Origin: JAAOII01 sp965207705
GTDB lineage: Bacteria > Pseudomonadota > Gammaproteobacteria > CBDBNL01 > JAAOII01
Direction of reading: 5' to 3'
Length of the DNA stretch: 64,000 nucleotides
Assembly (NCBI GenBank): GCA_965207705.1
Contig: OZ242292.1
Span: 1 to 64,000, forward strand
Of the stretch, positions 10,680-19,637 are shown one piece after another. How positions within the stretch are numbered: the first letter of the stretch is position 1; every line of letters starts with the position of its first letter. The position numbers and the translations under genes are program-made. The notes under the pieces were generated by a model. It did no database searches. It saw only the letters and a program-made list of their open reading frames with translations, and was not told the DNA's origin.

Positions 10680-12752
10680 ATGGATGCAATAAATGCATTT
10701 TTAGATGCATTGGTGTTGCTGTTAACTACACGCCACTTTTTTTATCTAATAGGCGGAGTTTTATTAGGTATGAGCATAGGGGTTTTACCTGGACTTGGAG
10801 GCATAGTGGGATTTTCAATTATGCTACCATTTATATATGGTATGGACCCAGTAAGCGCTTTAGCCCTGTTAATTGGCTTAGTCGCGGTTATCCCAACTTC
10901 TGATACTTTCGCCTCAGTTTTACTGGGCATCCCTGGTTCCAGCGCGTCACAAGCCACAGTGTTAGATGGCTTTGCTCTCGCAAAAAAAGGACAGGCAGCG
11001 CGTGCCCTTAGCAGCGCATTTTCCTCATCTTTATTAGGCGGATTATTTGGCGCCATGATTCTAACGATTTTTATTGTAGTAGCCAGGCCCTTAGTTTTAT
11101 TATTTGGTTCAGCAGAGCTTTTTATGTTAGGGGTTTTAGGGATAAGTATGGTGGGGGTTCTCAGTGGTAAAAGCATAACAAAAGGATTCGCTGCCTGTGC
11201 ATTGGGGTTACTATTAGGAAGTATTGGCAATGCACCCGCAACAGGTGAATGGCGAATGGCTTTTGATAGCGGCTATCTTTATGATGGAATTCGCCTGGTA
11301 TTAGTTGGCTTAGCAGCATTTGCTCTTCCTGAAGTAGTTGAACTGTTAAGAAAAAATACGGCGATATCGTCCACTTCCTTACTCGGCTCTGGCTGGATAA
11401 GAGGGCTTAAAGATACCTGGTTATACAAATGGATAGTATTAAGATGTGCTACCATAGGTGTTATTATCGGCGCTTTACCTGGCTTGGGAGGTAGCGTAGT
11501 TGATTGGATAGCTTATGGTAATGTTGTTCAGACAGCACGTGATAAATCCCAATTTGGTAAGGGTGATATTCGTGGAGTGATAGCCCCCGAGTCAGCTAAT
11601 AATGCAAAAGAAGGAGGGGGTTTAATTCCCACCTTACTTTTTGCGATACCAGGTAGTGGCAGCATGGCAGTATTTTTAGGCGGACTAACTATATTAGGAA
11701 TAGAAGCAGGTCCAACTATGGTGCGTGATAACTTAGATATAACATACGTAATTATTTGGTCTTTAGCGTTAGCAAATGTAGCTGGAACAATCCTATGTAT
11801 ATGTTTATCTGGGCAGATAGCCCGCTTGACTACAATCCCTTATGGATTTCTCGCTCCATTTCTTATTATAATTATTTCTTTTGCCGCTTTTCAAGCGACA
11901 AAAAGTTTTTGGGACCTGTTTACATTATTGATGCTTGGAACTTTTTGCGTTTTTATGAAAAGATTTGATTGGCCCAGACCAGCACTATTAATTGGCTTTG
12001 TCTTGGCGGATACTTTAGAAACATATTTATATCAGGCGGTACAATTTTATAGCTGGGGCTTCTTCACTAGAACTGGTGTAATTATAATTTTCTTATTCAC
12101 TTTCATAAGTATTCTTGGTGGCAACTCTACTTTTCGTAAAAAAATTAAAAGAAAGAATACAAGGGTAGAGGATAAAGAGCCAAGTAAGGGTGCTCTAAAT
12201 ATGAAGACAATCAGTGAAGATAGTCAACAACCTAATGTTAAACATACAACTTTATCTCAGGGCATCACTTATGACTGGTTGCGAAGTGATGTAATATTCA
12301 CCGCTGCAGTTCTTGCTTTTTGTATTTTTGCTTTGTTTGATTCTATTCAGCACTCATTTCTGGGTTCAGTGTTTCCATTTGTAATGTCGTTGGTGGGTAT
12401 AGGAGCTTCAGCTACTCTATTGCTTAAACTTATTTTTAAGCCAGTTGGAATATTCCATGATAGCGAGGTTATTATGAGCAATGAAGTTGGATATGATAAG
12501 TGGGGCGCATATAAGTCGTTGGCTTGGATATATGGCTTAGTGGTTGCTACTTTCTTTTTGGGTTTTATTATTGCTATTACAATATTCTTTTTACTATTAA
12601 TGAGTTTTAAAACTCAAGCTAGTTGGATAAAAAAATTGATAATCACTTGTTGTGGTGTTGGCGGGGTTATAACTTTAGCACACTTTATGAATTTAGATTT
12701 CCCCTGGGGCTTGTTGCAAAAATATACTGAATTGCCTTGGCCCTTAGGGTAA
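10680..12752 (+). CDS. Fused TctA-TctB tripartite tricarboxylate transporter permease
   Basis: This 690-residue inner-membrane protein carries the large permease subunit TctA in residues 1 to about 490. The family motif PGLGG occurs twice (GVLPGLGGIVGF and GALPGLGGSVVD). A hydrophilic linker of about 45 residues rich in Lys, Glu and Ser follows. The last 150 residues form a four-helix TctB-like domain (from DVIFTAAVLAFCIFALF to the end). In canonical TTT systems TctA (about 500 residues) and TctB (about 150) are separate. No separate tctB gene is found, so the fusion probably supplies both subunits. It works with the TctC upstream, driven by the cation gradient. Confidence 0.85.
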   Translation: MDAINAFLDALVLLLTTRHFFYLIGGVLLGMSIGVLPGLGGIVGFSIMLPFIYGMDPVSALALLIGLVAVIPTSDTFASVLLGIPGSSASQATVLDGFALAKKGQAARALSSAFSSSLLGGLFGAMILTIFIVVARPLVLLFGSAELFMLGVLGISMVGVLSGKSITKGFAACALGLLLGSIGNAPATGEWRMAFDSGYLYDGIRLVLVGLAAFALPEVVELLRKNTAISSTSLLGSGWIRGLKDTWLYKWIVLRCATIGVIIGALPGLGGSVVDWIAYGNVVQTARDKSQFGKGDIRGVIAPESANNAKEGGGLIPTLLFAIPGSGSMAVFLGGLTILGIEAGPTMVRDNLDITYVIIWSLALANVAGTILCICLSGQIARLTTIPYGFLAPFLIIIISFAAFQATKSFWDLFTLLMLGTFCVFMKRFDWPRPALLIGFVLADTLETYLYQAVQFYSWGFFTRTGVIIIFLFTFISILGGNSTFRKKIKRKNTRVEDKEPSKGALNMKTISEDSQQPNVKHTTLSQGITYDWLRSDVIFTAAVLAFCIFALFDSIQHSFLGSVFPFVMSLVGIGASATLLLKLIFKPVGIFHDSEVIMSNEVGYDKWGAYKSLAWIYGLVVATFFLGFIIAITIFFLLLMSFKTQASWIKKLIITCCGVGGVITLAHFMNLDFPWGLLQKYTELPWPLG

Positions 12753-12789
12753 ACTAACCATAGTTATATATTATCAATAGAGATTAACA

Positions 12790-13869
12790 ATGAAATTTAC
12801 AGATTGCTATATTATGAGAGGGGGAACATCAAAAGGGGCATACTTCTTAATGGATGACTTACCTCAAGACATTGAACTGGATAGATTTTTATTGCAGGTT
12901 ATGGGTTCACCTGACCAACGCCAAATTGATGGAATTGGTGGAGGTAGCATGCTGACCAGTAAGGTAGCGCTGATATCTCCATCTAAACGTGAAGGCGTTG
13001 ATTTAGATTATAAGTTTGTTCAAGTTTATGTAGATAAGCCATTGATAGATGCCAATCCAACATGCGGCAATATCCTTACGGCAGTTGGATGTTTTGGTAT
13101 TGAGACAGGTTTGGTTCCTGCTCAAAATGGAGAAACCACTGTGACTGTTTTTGATGTCAATACTGGCTTTACAGTTAAACAATTAATTCAAACCCCCAAT
13201 AAACAGGTGACTTACACTGGAAATCATTTCATAGATGGAGTTCCTGGAACTGCTGCTCCTATCGCAATGAGTTTTATTAATATAGTGGGAGTTAAAACAG
13301 GCAAATTATTCCCTACAGGCAATAAGACGGACATCATAGATGGCATGAGTGTAAGTTGTATAGACGTAGCTATGCCAACCGTATTTTTTCGCGCTGAAGA
13401 ATTAGGAGTGAGCGGTTATGAAAGTAAGGCCGAACTTGATGCGAAAGATGGATTAATTGATAAATTGTTGCTACTGCGCGCAAAAGCTGGTGAAATGATG
13501 GGTATGGGTGATGTAGGAGAGGGGGTTATTCCAAAGGTAGCTATTGTAGCGCCTCCACAAAATAAAGGCAGCATCAGCGGACGGTATTTTACTCCGTTTC
13601 AATGTCATGATGCATTTGCCGTATCTGCCAGTTTTGCTGCCGCCACAGGTTCGGCTATTCCTGGCACTATTCTTAGTGAAAGGGCAGAAGGAATGAAAAT
13701 GGAATCTAAAGAAGAGCAGTTATTCAGATTGGAACACCCAGCCGGTAAAATGGACATTGGAATTACTTTTATTGCGCCCGATGATGTTGTTGCTACAGTT
13801 GTTCGTACTTCGCGACTCATTATGCGCGGAGAAGTGGCGATTTCTGACAATAAAAAAATATCCGCATAA
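12790..13869 (+). CDS. PrpF-family isomerase/tautomerase (aconitate or oxalomesaconate type)
   Basis: The 359-residue protein starts with the family hallmark MRGGTSKGAYF and contains GIGGGSMLTSKVAL and NPTCGNILTAVG, typical of the PrpF/DUF453 fold (a diaminopimelate-epimerase relative). Known members isomerise 2-methylaconitate (PrpF) or tautomerise oxalomesaconate (GalD). Here it lies between a tricarboxylate transporter and a TcuA-like flavoprotein, so cis/trans isomerisation of an unsaturated tricarboxylate such as aconitate is a reasonable inference. It lies 37 bp after tctAB, probably in the same operon. A role in the 2-methylcitrate cycle is the alternative, since prpD and prpE also occur in this window. 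Confidence 0.8.
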   Translation: MKFTDCYIMRGGTSKGAYFLMDDLPQDIELDRFLLQVMGSPDQRQIDGIGGGSMLTSKVALISPSKREGVDLDYKFVQVYVDKPLIDANPTCGNILTAVGCFGIETGLVPAQNGETTVTVFDVNTGFTVKQLIQTPNKQVTYTGNHFIDGVPGTAAPIAMSFINIVGVKTGKLFPTGNKTDIIDGMSVSCIDVAMPTVFFRAEELGVSGYESKAELDAKDGLIDKLLLLRAKAGEMMGMGDVGEGVIPKVAIVAPPQNKGSISGRYFTPFQCHDAFAVSASFAAATGSAIPGTILSERAEGMKMESKEEQLFRLEHPAGKMDIGITFIAPDDVVATVVRTSRLIMRGEVAISDNKKISA

Positions 13870-13888
13870 TTTATTCTCTTACTTATTA

Positions 13889-15400
13889 ATGCATAAAGTT
13901 ATAGTTGTTGGTAGTGGCAATGCGGCTATGTGTGCTGCCTTAGCTGCGGCACAACAAGGAGCAAAGGTTACTATAATAGAGGCAGCCCCTCAAGAAGAAT
14001 TTGGTGGTAATAGCCGCTATACAGCTGGCGCGCTACGTTTTTCTTATGAGAATAGGAATGAAATTTTAGAAATCCTTGATGAAGAAACTACACAAGATGA
14101 TAGGATAGCGATATCGGATTTTGGAAGCTATCCAGCGGCTACATTTTTACAAGAACTAACAAACGCTGCCGAAGGCGCTGCAAATAATAAACTACATCGT
14201 GTAATGGTTGCAGAAAGTCGTCCAACTATGCTATGGCTTAAACAAAGTGGAGTCCGTTTCACACCTATTTATGAGCGCCAGGCATATAAAATTGATGGGA
14301 AATATGTTTTCTGGGGTGGATTAACACTGGCGGCTGAGGATGAAGGGGAAGGGCTTATACGCAGGCAAGCAGAAATAGCAGCGAAACTTGGCATTGAGTT
14401 CATATTTGATTCCCCCGTAAAGGAACTGCTTTATGATAATGGAAGGGTTACAGGAGTGGTTTACCAATCCCAAGGAAATGTATTAGAGATTACGACTGAC
14501 GAGATTATTCTTGCTTGTGGTGGCTTTGAGGCAAATGCTAAACAAAGGCAAGCCCACATTGGTAGTGGTTGGGATTGCGCAAAGGTGCGGGGAACAAAAT
14601 ATAATCAAGGTGATGGACTTACCATGGCAATGGCTATAGGCGCCAAAACCTGTGGTAATTGGGGCGGGTGCCATGCTGTGTTTATGGATGCTAACTCTCC
14701 TGATTACGGTAATCTTAATATGCCTCATAAATTGCGTAAAAATTATCGCAAGATAAGCTACCCATTTGGAATTATGATTAATAAGAATGGAAAAAGATTT
14801 GTTGATGAAGGGGCGGATTTCCGTAATTATACTTACGCCAAATATGGCAGAGAGGTTTTAGCTCAATCTGGTAGATTTGCATGGCAAATTTTTGACAATC
14901 AAGTTGTAAATTTACTATATGAAGAATATAAAATGGAGGACGCCACCCGAGTTACTGCCAGTTCTTTAGAAGACCTGGTGACGCAACTTGATGATGTTGA
15001 CAAAGAACAGGCATTGAAAACCCTAAATGATTACAATTCTGCAGTTGATACCAGTGTTCAGTTTAATCCAACAATAAAAGACGGCAAAGCAACTAAGTTA
15101 TCTAATGAAGGAAGCCCACTATCCCCCCCTAAATCTAATTGGGCAACGTCCTTAACCGAACCGCCTTTTACTGCGTATAAGGTAACCTGCGGCATTACTT
15201 TTACTTATGGTGGATTGGCAATTAATGAACATGCAAGGGTATTAGATAAGAATAATATCCCAATCCCTGGACTTCTAGCTGCAGGAGAGATGGTCGGAGA
15301 TATATTCCATCATAATTATCCAGGCGGTAGCGGGCTGACTTCAGGCGCAGTATTTGGTAGAATTGCCGGGATAACTGCGGGGAAAGCAGCGCATGCATAA
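13889..15400 (+). CDS. tcuA: FAD-dependent tricarballylate dehydrogenase-like flavoprotein
   Basis: The N terminus MHKVIVVGSGNAAMCAALAA is a Rossmann FAD-binding motif, followed by GGNSRYTAGALRF. Near the C terminus GGLAINEHARVL and the FHHNYPGGSGLTSGAVFG flavin-contacting segment mark the fumarate reductase/TcuA group. TcuA oxidises tricarballylate to cis-aconitate. The frame is open further upstream to 13757, but that would overlap prpF by over 100 bp and add unlike residues; the start at 13889, 19 bp after prpF, gives the FAD motif at the very N terminus. No tcuB electron-transfer gene is seen nearby. Substrate assignment rests on family and context. Confidence 0.8.
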   Translation: MHKVIVVGSGNAAMCAALAAAQQGAKVTIIEAAPQEEFGGNSRYTAGALRFSYENRNEILEILDEETTQDDRIAISDFGSYPAATFLQELTNAAEGAANNKLHRVMVAESRPTMLWLKQSGVRFTPIYERQAYKIDGKYVFWGGLTLAAEDEGEGLIRRQAEIAAKLGIEFIFDSPVKELLYDNGRVTGVVYQSQGNVLEITTDEIILACGGFEANAKQRQAHIGSGWDCAKVRGTKYNQGDGLTMAMAIGAKTCGNWGGCHAVFMDANSPDYGNLNMPHKLRKNYRKISYPFGIMINKNGKRFVDEGADFRNYTYAKYGREVLAQSGRFAWQIFDNQVVNLLYEEYKMEDATRVTASSLEDLVTQLDDVDKEQALKTLNDYNSAVDTSVQFNPTIKDGKATKLSNEGSPLSPPKSNWATSLTEPPFTAYKVTCGITFTYGGLAINEHARVLDKNNIPIPGLLAAGEMVGDIFHHNYPGGSGLTSGAVFGRIAGITAGKAAHA

Positions 15401-15467
15401 GAGATAGACATCAATTATAAAGTTCATATTTTTTACACAAAAGTGTTAAAAAAAGGTATAAAAATAT

Positions 15468-15473
15468 TATAAT
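15468..15473 (+). promoter_or_regulatory. Candidate -10 box for ssrA
   Basis: TATAAT lies 32 nt before the mature tmRNA 5' end, leaving a short precursor leader. The -35 region (about 15444-15450, TGTTAAA) is a poor match. Confidence 0.4.
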
Positions 15474-15505
15474 GCTCATATATCATAGATATAGTTATAG
15501 ATTTT

Positions 15506-15850
15506 GGGGGCGTTCTGGATTCGACGTTTTTCCAAAGTTTGTTAGTGCATATCGAGCCGCGATAGCTCGTTAAAAAGTCGCAAAACAGTTGTAACTGGCG
15601 AAAAAGAAAGTTACGCTTTAGCCGCTTAATTGGCTAACTTCCGTTGTTGTTTTTCCTGTGGAACGGCTTCGGAAGAGGTCCACACAGGATCGCTTTGCTT
15701 ATGACCTGAGATAAGCAAGGTTAAATTTTTATCAGGACTTTCGATGATTGGTTTGCCGTTTCAGCAATGTCGGAATAGTAAGAATCGGCTAAGTATGTAG
15801 ACCTGCAAATGGAAGTAAAGCGGACGCGGGTTCAACTCCCGCCGCCTCCA
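15506..15850 (+). ncRNA. ssrA: Transfer-messenger RNA (tmRNA), one-piece
   Basis: The 5' end GGGGGCGTTCTGGATTCGACG and the 3' T-arm/acceptor GGTTCAACTCCCGCCGCCTCCA are diagnostic. The acceptor stem is GGGGGCG with CGCCTCC (one G-U pair), then discriminator A. The genomic sequence continues with TAT, so the 3' CCA is not encoded. The tag reading frame runs 15597-15629, after the usual TAACT-like pentamer, and encodes GEKESYALAA plus TAA, giving tag AGEKESYALAA with the charged alanine. This RNA rescues stalled ribosomes with SmpB, encoded next door. A run of T (15853-15859) follows directly and may serve in termination. Confidence 0.96.
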
Positions 15851-15877
15851 TATTTTTTTATATTATTTATAAACCTT

Positions 15878-16339
15878 TTATAGTTTTAACTCGCGATCAG
15901 AGCTGCGTTGAAGATCTCTTTCTTTAATTGTCTCTCTCTTATCATGTAATTTCTTACCACGAGCAATTGCAATAACACATTTAACTAGTTGTCCTTTCCA
16001 CTTAAGTTTTAAAGGAACACAGCTCAATCCCTTTTTTTGCAAGGCGCCCTTAATCTTATTTATTTCTTTTTTATGAAGAAGCAGTTTACGGCTACGATCA
16101 TATACGTATTCTTTATGGGTATTGATTGTTTGCAGTGGGTTAATATGCGCCCCTATAAGAAATAGTTCATCGCCTAACCATTTGACATAAGCTCCAGCTA
16201 TCTGAGCTCTTTTATCTCTTAAACTTTTAACTTCCCAGCCCTCCAATGCCAATCCTGCCTCAAACTCCTCTACGAGTTCATAGTCGTAGTAAGCGCGCCG
16301 ATTATCACAAATAGTATTTGAGGATGATTTTCTTGCCAT
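15878..16339 (-). CDS. smpB: SsrA-binding protein SmpB
   Basis: This 153-residue protein binds tmRNA and places it in the decoding centre of stalled ribosomes. Typical segments are NRRAYYDYELVEEFEAGLAL, GWEVKSLRDKRAQIAGAYV, and the basic tail IARGKKLHDKRETIKERD, which occupies the mRNA channel. Length is normal. It lies convergent to ssrA with 27 bp between them and diverges from ratA, the standard gammaproteobacterial arrangement. On the minus strand a TAAAAT occurs 10 nt before the ATG, which may make this transcript nearly leaderless. Confidence 0.96.
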   Translation of the reverse strand: MARKSSSNTICDNRRAYYDYELVEEFEAGLALEGWEVKSLRDKRAQIAGAYVKWLGDELFLIGAHINPLQTINTHKEYVYDRSRKLLLHKKEINKIKGALQKKGLSCVPLKLKWKGQLVKCVIAIARGKKLHDKRETIKERDLQRSSDRELKL

Positions 16340-16368
16340 ATAATGAAATATTTTATGTGCTATTTGCT

Positions 16369-16374
16369 TATAAT
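16369..16374 (+). promoter_or_regulatory. -10 box close to the ratA start
   Basis: TATAAT ends 9 nt before the ratA ATG at 16384, with no ribosome-binding site between them, suggesting a leaderless or nearly leaderless mRNA. Confidence 0.45.
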
Positions 16375-16383
16375 TAAGCTAAT

Positions 16384-16854
16384 ATGGGTAGAATTTATAA
16401 AATTGATAGCTATCCTTATAACTGTAAGCAAATGTTTTCTTTGGTAGCGGATGTTAACTCTTACCGCGATTTTGTTCCAGCGTGTGAGGATTCTTATGTT
16501 ATATCTACTATTAACAATCCAACCAAAAATAATGGAGTGAAAGCAGAGGTAAAAAAAGAGCAAGCTAAACTTTGTTTTAGAAAAGGTAAGATACAAGTAG
16601 ATATGACAACCGAAAATACTCAACGACCTTATAAATTTATTAAAATGAGCTTAGTTGAAGGAGATATGCGCCACCTAGAAGGAGAATGGTCTTTTTCGCC
16701 TCATAAAGAAGGATGTTTGATTGAATTTAACTGCAAGTACGAGATGAAAAACTCATTAATGGGCTTTTTAGCCAACAGGCTTATAGATAATGTATGGCAA
16801 ACTTTAATGGAACGGATGATGCAACGAGCTAATGAAATCTATGAACCCAGATAG
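16384..16854 (+). CDS. ratA: RatA/COQ10-type START-domain protein
   Basis: This 156-residue SRPBCC (START-like) protein is homologous to mitochondrial Coq10 and E. coli RatA. It begins with a YPYNCKQMFSLVADVNSYRDF pattern (YxxxxxxMFxLVxDVxxYxxF) and has the FxCxYEMxN segment (FNCKYEMKNSLMGF) near the end. In E. coli RatA was described as binding the 50S subunit and impairing subunit association; in other organisms the family is linked to ubiquinone handling. It sits between smpB and ratB as in other gammaproteobacteria and overlaps ratB by 23 nt. Confidence 0.9.
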   Translation: MGRIYKIDSYPYNCKQMFSLVADVNSYRDFVPACEDSYVISTINNPTKNNGVKAEVKKEQAKLCFRKGKIQVDMTTENTQRPYKFIKMSLVEGDMRHLEGEWSFSPHKEGCLIEFNCKYEMKNSLMGFLANRLIDNVWQTLMERMMQRANEIYEPR

Positions 16855-17185
16855 CATCTCCATTGAAATAGCTCTTGCTTTCCCTCAGGAGCAGCATATA
16901 GTTAAAGTTACAGTTCCGCGGGGTACCAAGATTAAGGATGCGATAGCCGTATCGGACATATTCAAAAAGTTTCGCAAGGTGCCAGATGAAGTTAAAATGC
17001 TTTCTTATGGTGCTGGGATATTTGGTAAGGAAATCAAAGAATTAGATACTTATGAATTGAAAGCAGGGGACCGTATTGAGATCTACCGTCCTTTAACAAT
17101 AGACCCTAAGAATGCTCGTATAAAAAGAGCTGAAGATAATATTCCAGCAAAGGATAAGACAAATAATAAACAATCAGAACAATAA
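16832..17185 (+). CDS. ratB: RatB/RnfH-family ubiquitin-like protein
   Basis: This is a 117-residue protein with a beta-grasp RnfH/RatB fold: an IEIALAFPQEQHIVKVTVP strand pair, a central IGIFGKE-like segment (AGIFGKEIKELDTYELK), and GDRIEIYRPLTIDPKNAR, the family's terminal motif. The tail of about 20 residues is charged. Function is unsettled in the family. Translation may begin at 16832 or at the in-frame ATG at 16841; both overlap ratA. It converges on bamE with 5 bp between the stop codons. Confidence 0.9.
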   Translation: MKSMNPDSISIEIALAFPQEQHIVKVTVPRGTKIKDAIAVSDIFKKFRKVPDEVKMLSYGAGIFGKEIKELDTYELKAGDRIEIYRPLTIDPKNARIKRAEDNIPAKDKTNNKQSEQ

Positions 17186-17190
17186 AATCT

Positions 17191-17547
17191 TTATTGGCGG
17201 TATTCATCAAGATGTATTTCTGCAAGCACATCTTGCTTAAATATTAGATAGCCCTTAGTAATAGTTGTTCTGCTTCGGCGGTCTCTTACTCGGTAGATAT
17301 ACTCCCACCTAGACGTATCCAGAGCATTAATAATGCTAGGAGAGCCCAAAACATATTGAACTTGCTCTTTGCTCATGCCAATTTTTAGTTCTGTCAGATC
17401 TTCTTTCTTGATAATTGACCCTTGGACTATCTCTGGATGATAGATACAAGATGATAAGCTGCTGATTAGTAATATCATCAATATACGATGGATATTTTTT
17501 TTTGCTATCTTAATAATTTCCACACTTAACCTAGGTAAATTAAACAT
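17191..17547 (-). CDS. bamE: Outer-membrane assembly lipoprotein BamE
   Basis: This 118-residue protein carries a signal sequence and a lipobox ending SLSSC at about residue 34, consistent with lipidation and outer-membrane targeting. The SmpA/OmlA domain is visible in LTELKIGMSKEQVQYVLGSP (the MxxxQVxxxLGxP pattern) and WEYIYRVRDRRS. BamE is an accessory lipoprotein of the BAM complex that inserts beta-barrel proteins. The N terminus before the signal core is longer than usual, so an internal start is possible. It overlaps folK by 8 nt; this is not the most common bamE neighbour pair. Confidence 0.9.
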   Translation of the reverse strand: MFNLPRLSVEIIKIAKKNIHRILMILLISSLSSCIYHPEIVQGSIIKKEDLTELKIGMSKEQVQYVLGSPSIINALDTSRWEYIYRVRDRRSRTTITKGYLIFKQDVLAEIHLDEYRQ

Positions 17548-18082
17548 AAGCGCGCTTGGAATCTATCTCTTCCATCAGTAACATCTTGGTATTCCAATCA
17601 TCATTAACTGTTTCCACATAATCTTTACTTTTCATACCATTAGGCAGCACCAGGTTAGGTTCAAGCTCCGCTAAGGGGAGCAGGACAAAGGGGCGCTTCA
17701 ATAATCCAGGATGAGGGATAGCGAGTTCTGGGGTATTTATTCTTACATCTTCTATAAGCAATATATCAATATCAATAACTCTGGAACCCCAACGGGTATC
17801 TCTAACTCTGCCCATTTCATCCTCAATGTTCTGAAGAACATCCAGCAATTGATGTCCTTGCATTTTGGTAATGCAGCTTACAACCGCATTTATATAATTA
17901 GGTTGTTTTGTTTTATGATCTTGATTATTCAATGTCATAGCTAATGATTCATACAAAGATGATATAGCTAAACTATGAATTTCTCTTATAGATTTAATAT
18001 TTTTATAAGCTGCAAGTATCTGTTTTACAGGTGCTCGCAAGTTGCTCCCCAACCCTATGTAGCACTTTCTGCTAAACTGCAT
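17540..18082 (-). CDS. folK: 2-amino-4-hydroxy-6-hydroxymethyldihydropteridine pyrophosphokinase
   Basis: This HPPK enzyme transfers pyrophosphate from ATP to the pterin precursor of folate. The N-terminal YIGLGSNLRAP motif and the signature RDTRWGSRVIDIDILLIED with its two catalytic aspartates are present, followed by IPHPGLLKRPFVLLPLAEL. At 180 residues it is slightly longer than the common 160. It overlaps pcnB by 11 nt and bamE by 8 nt, so the three genes are probably one transcription unit starting at pcnB. The pcnB-folK order is standard in gammaproteobacteria. Confidence 0.95.
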   Translation of the reverse strand: MQFSRKCYIGLGSNLRAPVKQILAAYKNIKSIREIHSLAISSLYESLAMTLNNQDHKTKQPNYINAVVSCITKMQGHQLLDVLQNIEDEMGRVRDTRWGSRVIDIDILLIEDVRINTPELAIPHPGLLKRPFVLLPLAELEPNLVLPNGMKSKDYVETVNDDWNTKMLLMEEIDSKRAYV

Positions 18083-19433
18083 GGACTGGGTGATTAAAAG
18101 TTTTTTTGCTTTTTTTGTCGGATTCTAGTTTTTGCTTAACATACCTATTTGATTGACGCTTATTTTTTGCAGCAGCAGGTATTTGTGTACTTATGGGATT
18201 CTCTTTGATATACTTAGTCCACCAACTATATACTACCTGCAGTTTAGGGTCGCCAGCAACGCGCGCTGCCAGAAAATCATAAGCAATACGGAAATTTCTA
18301 TTTTCAGTTATTTTCTCTGCTTTAAGAGTTTTATAATGCAGCATTTGATTCTGTAGTAACCATATTTTTTCAATTCGCCAAAAGAATTTTATAGGAATCG
18401 GCATCCTTTCTTTTTGTTTTACTGCAGTATTTCCACAAGCAAATTTATGGCGCGAATTAAATTTATGCTTTCGCAAAGGTCCTTTACTTATTTCTTCCAT
18501 TTCTTTGCAATAGGGCAACCACAAAAACACTGTTAATAAAAACACTGGGGCTAATGACTGATTATTGTTATATCTCTTATCAGTGGATTTCAGAGCATAT
18601 TCCAGCATTTTTTCTTCTTTGACTGTAATATTTCCCCAATCAGAGTATAGGATTATACGTCTAATAATATCATACTCATCCAACCATTTATAACTTGCAT
18701 AAGCATGCCCAGTAAGAAATAATTTGGTGAACTCATCAAACAAACGAGCACTTGGTAACCCTGATATTTCTTTGCTGTATTTGATAATTCCTACCTTCGC
18801 TTCATCATCTAATGTAAGTCCCAATTTAGCACAAAAACGTAAAGCCCTTATCATCCGCATAGGATCTTCAAGGAACCTCTTGCTTGCCTTTCCTATAACT
18901 CGGGCTATTTTATTTTTTACATCTTTATACCCTCCAGTGTAATCAATAATCTCCTGAGTATCAGGGTCATAATATAATGAATTTATTGTTATATCTCTGC
19001 GATTTGCATCTTCTGCCATAGTGCCGAAGATATTTTCTCTATGATATTTATTAGAGGAATAGGTAAAAAACACTTTAATTGACTGCCATAAACTTGGTTT
19101 ACCTGAACGAAAAGTAGATACTTCTATAATGCTTCCAGTATCATGTATATGCACTAATTTAAATCTGCGACCAATAATAATGGCACGCGGGAACACCTTC
19201 TTTACTTGTTCAGGATAGGCATCAGTTGCTACATCAAAATCTTTCGGTTTTCTTTTAAGTAAGATATCTCGTAAGCATCCGCCTACAACGTATGCCTTAT
19301 ATCCATGTTGCTTTAGTTGTTTAACAACTTTTAGCGTCTTTCTATCAATTAGGAACCGTTTAATTTTATGTTCCGAATATTTATAATAGAGCGGGGATTG
19401 TATTTCTTTATTACTAATCAATTTCTTAACCAT
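18072..19433 (-). CDS. pcnB: Poly(A) polymerase I
   Basis: This 453-residue nucleotidyltransferase adds poly(A) to RNA 3' ends and promotes decay. The catalytic motif VVGGCLRDILLKRKPKDFDV and the RNA/ATP contact region EDPMRMIRALRFCAKLGL are shared with CCA-adding enzymes. The segment AIIIGRRFKLVHIHDTGSII followed by EVSTFR is the pattern that separates PcnB from tRNA CCA nucleotidyltransferase. A basic tail (residues 425-453) follows, as in PcnB. Context with folK supports the call. A short AT palindrome (AGTTAT, AC, ATAACT, 19444-19457) lies just upstream of the start and may be regulatory. Confidence 0.9.
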   Translation of the reverse strand: MVKKLISNKEIQSPLYYKYSEHKIKRFLIDRKTLKVVKQLKQHGYKAYVVGGCLRDILLKRKPKDFDVATDAYPEQVKKVFPRAIIIGRRFKLVHIHDTGSIIEVSTFRSGKPSLWQSIKVFFTYSSNKYHRENIFGTMAEDANRRDITINSLYYDPDTQEIIDYTGGYKDVKNKIARVIGKASKRFLEDPMRMIRALRFCAKLGLTLDDEAKVGIIKYSKEISGLPSARLFDEFTKLFLTGHAYASYKWLDEYDIIRRIILYSDWGNITVKEEKMLEYALKSTDKRYNNNQSLAPVFLLTVFLWLPYCKEMEEISKGPLRKHKFNSRHKFACGNTAVKQKERMPIPIKFFWRIEKIWLLQNQMLHYKTLKAEKITENRNFRIAYDFLAARVAGDPKLQVVYSWWTKYIKENPISTQIPAAAKNKRQSNRYVKQKLESDKKSKKTFNHPVHAV

Positions 19434-19637
19434 TATTATATATAGTTATACATAACTTTCGTTTTATACATGTATTTTCGAACTCCTATAACTTTTTACA
19501 GTTTTATTATTAAGCTAATGTCCAAAAGCATTAACCCCTCATAATCTCTAAACCACCCGGCAACCTTTTTATCTTTGCATGACTTCTGTATTAATGCTAT
19601 AGGGTATTATATATTATTAATTTTTAAAATAAATAGA

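Noticed and set aside
13757..13888. Longer tcuA start adding 44 residues
   Set aside because: It would overlap prpF by 113 bp, and the added residues do not resemble the family, while the FAD motif begins right after the 13889 start.
15435..15446. ACAC-AAAA-GTGT hairpin after tcuA as a terminator
   Set aside because: The stem is only four G/C-containing pairs and is followed by A, not T, on the plus strand.
18072..19433. Reading pcnB as the tRNA CCA-adding enzyme that would complete the CCA-less tmRNA
   Set aside because: The IIGRRFKLVH-type segment and pcnB-folK context fit poly(A) polymerase; a separate CCA enzyme is expected elsewhere.
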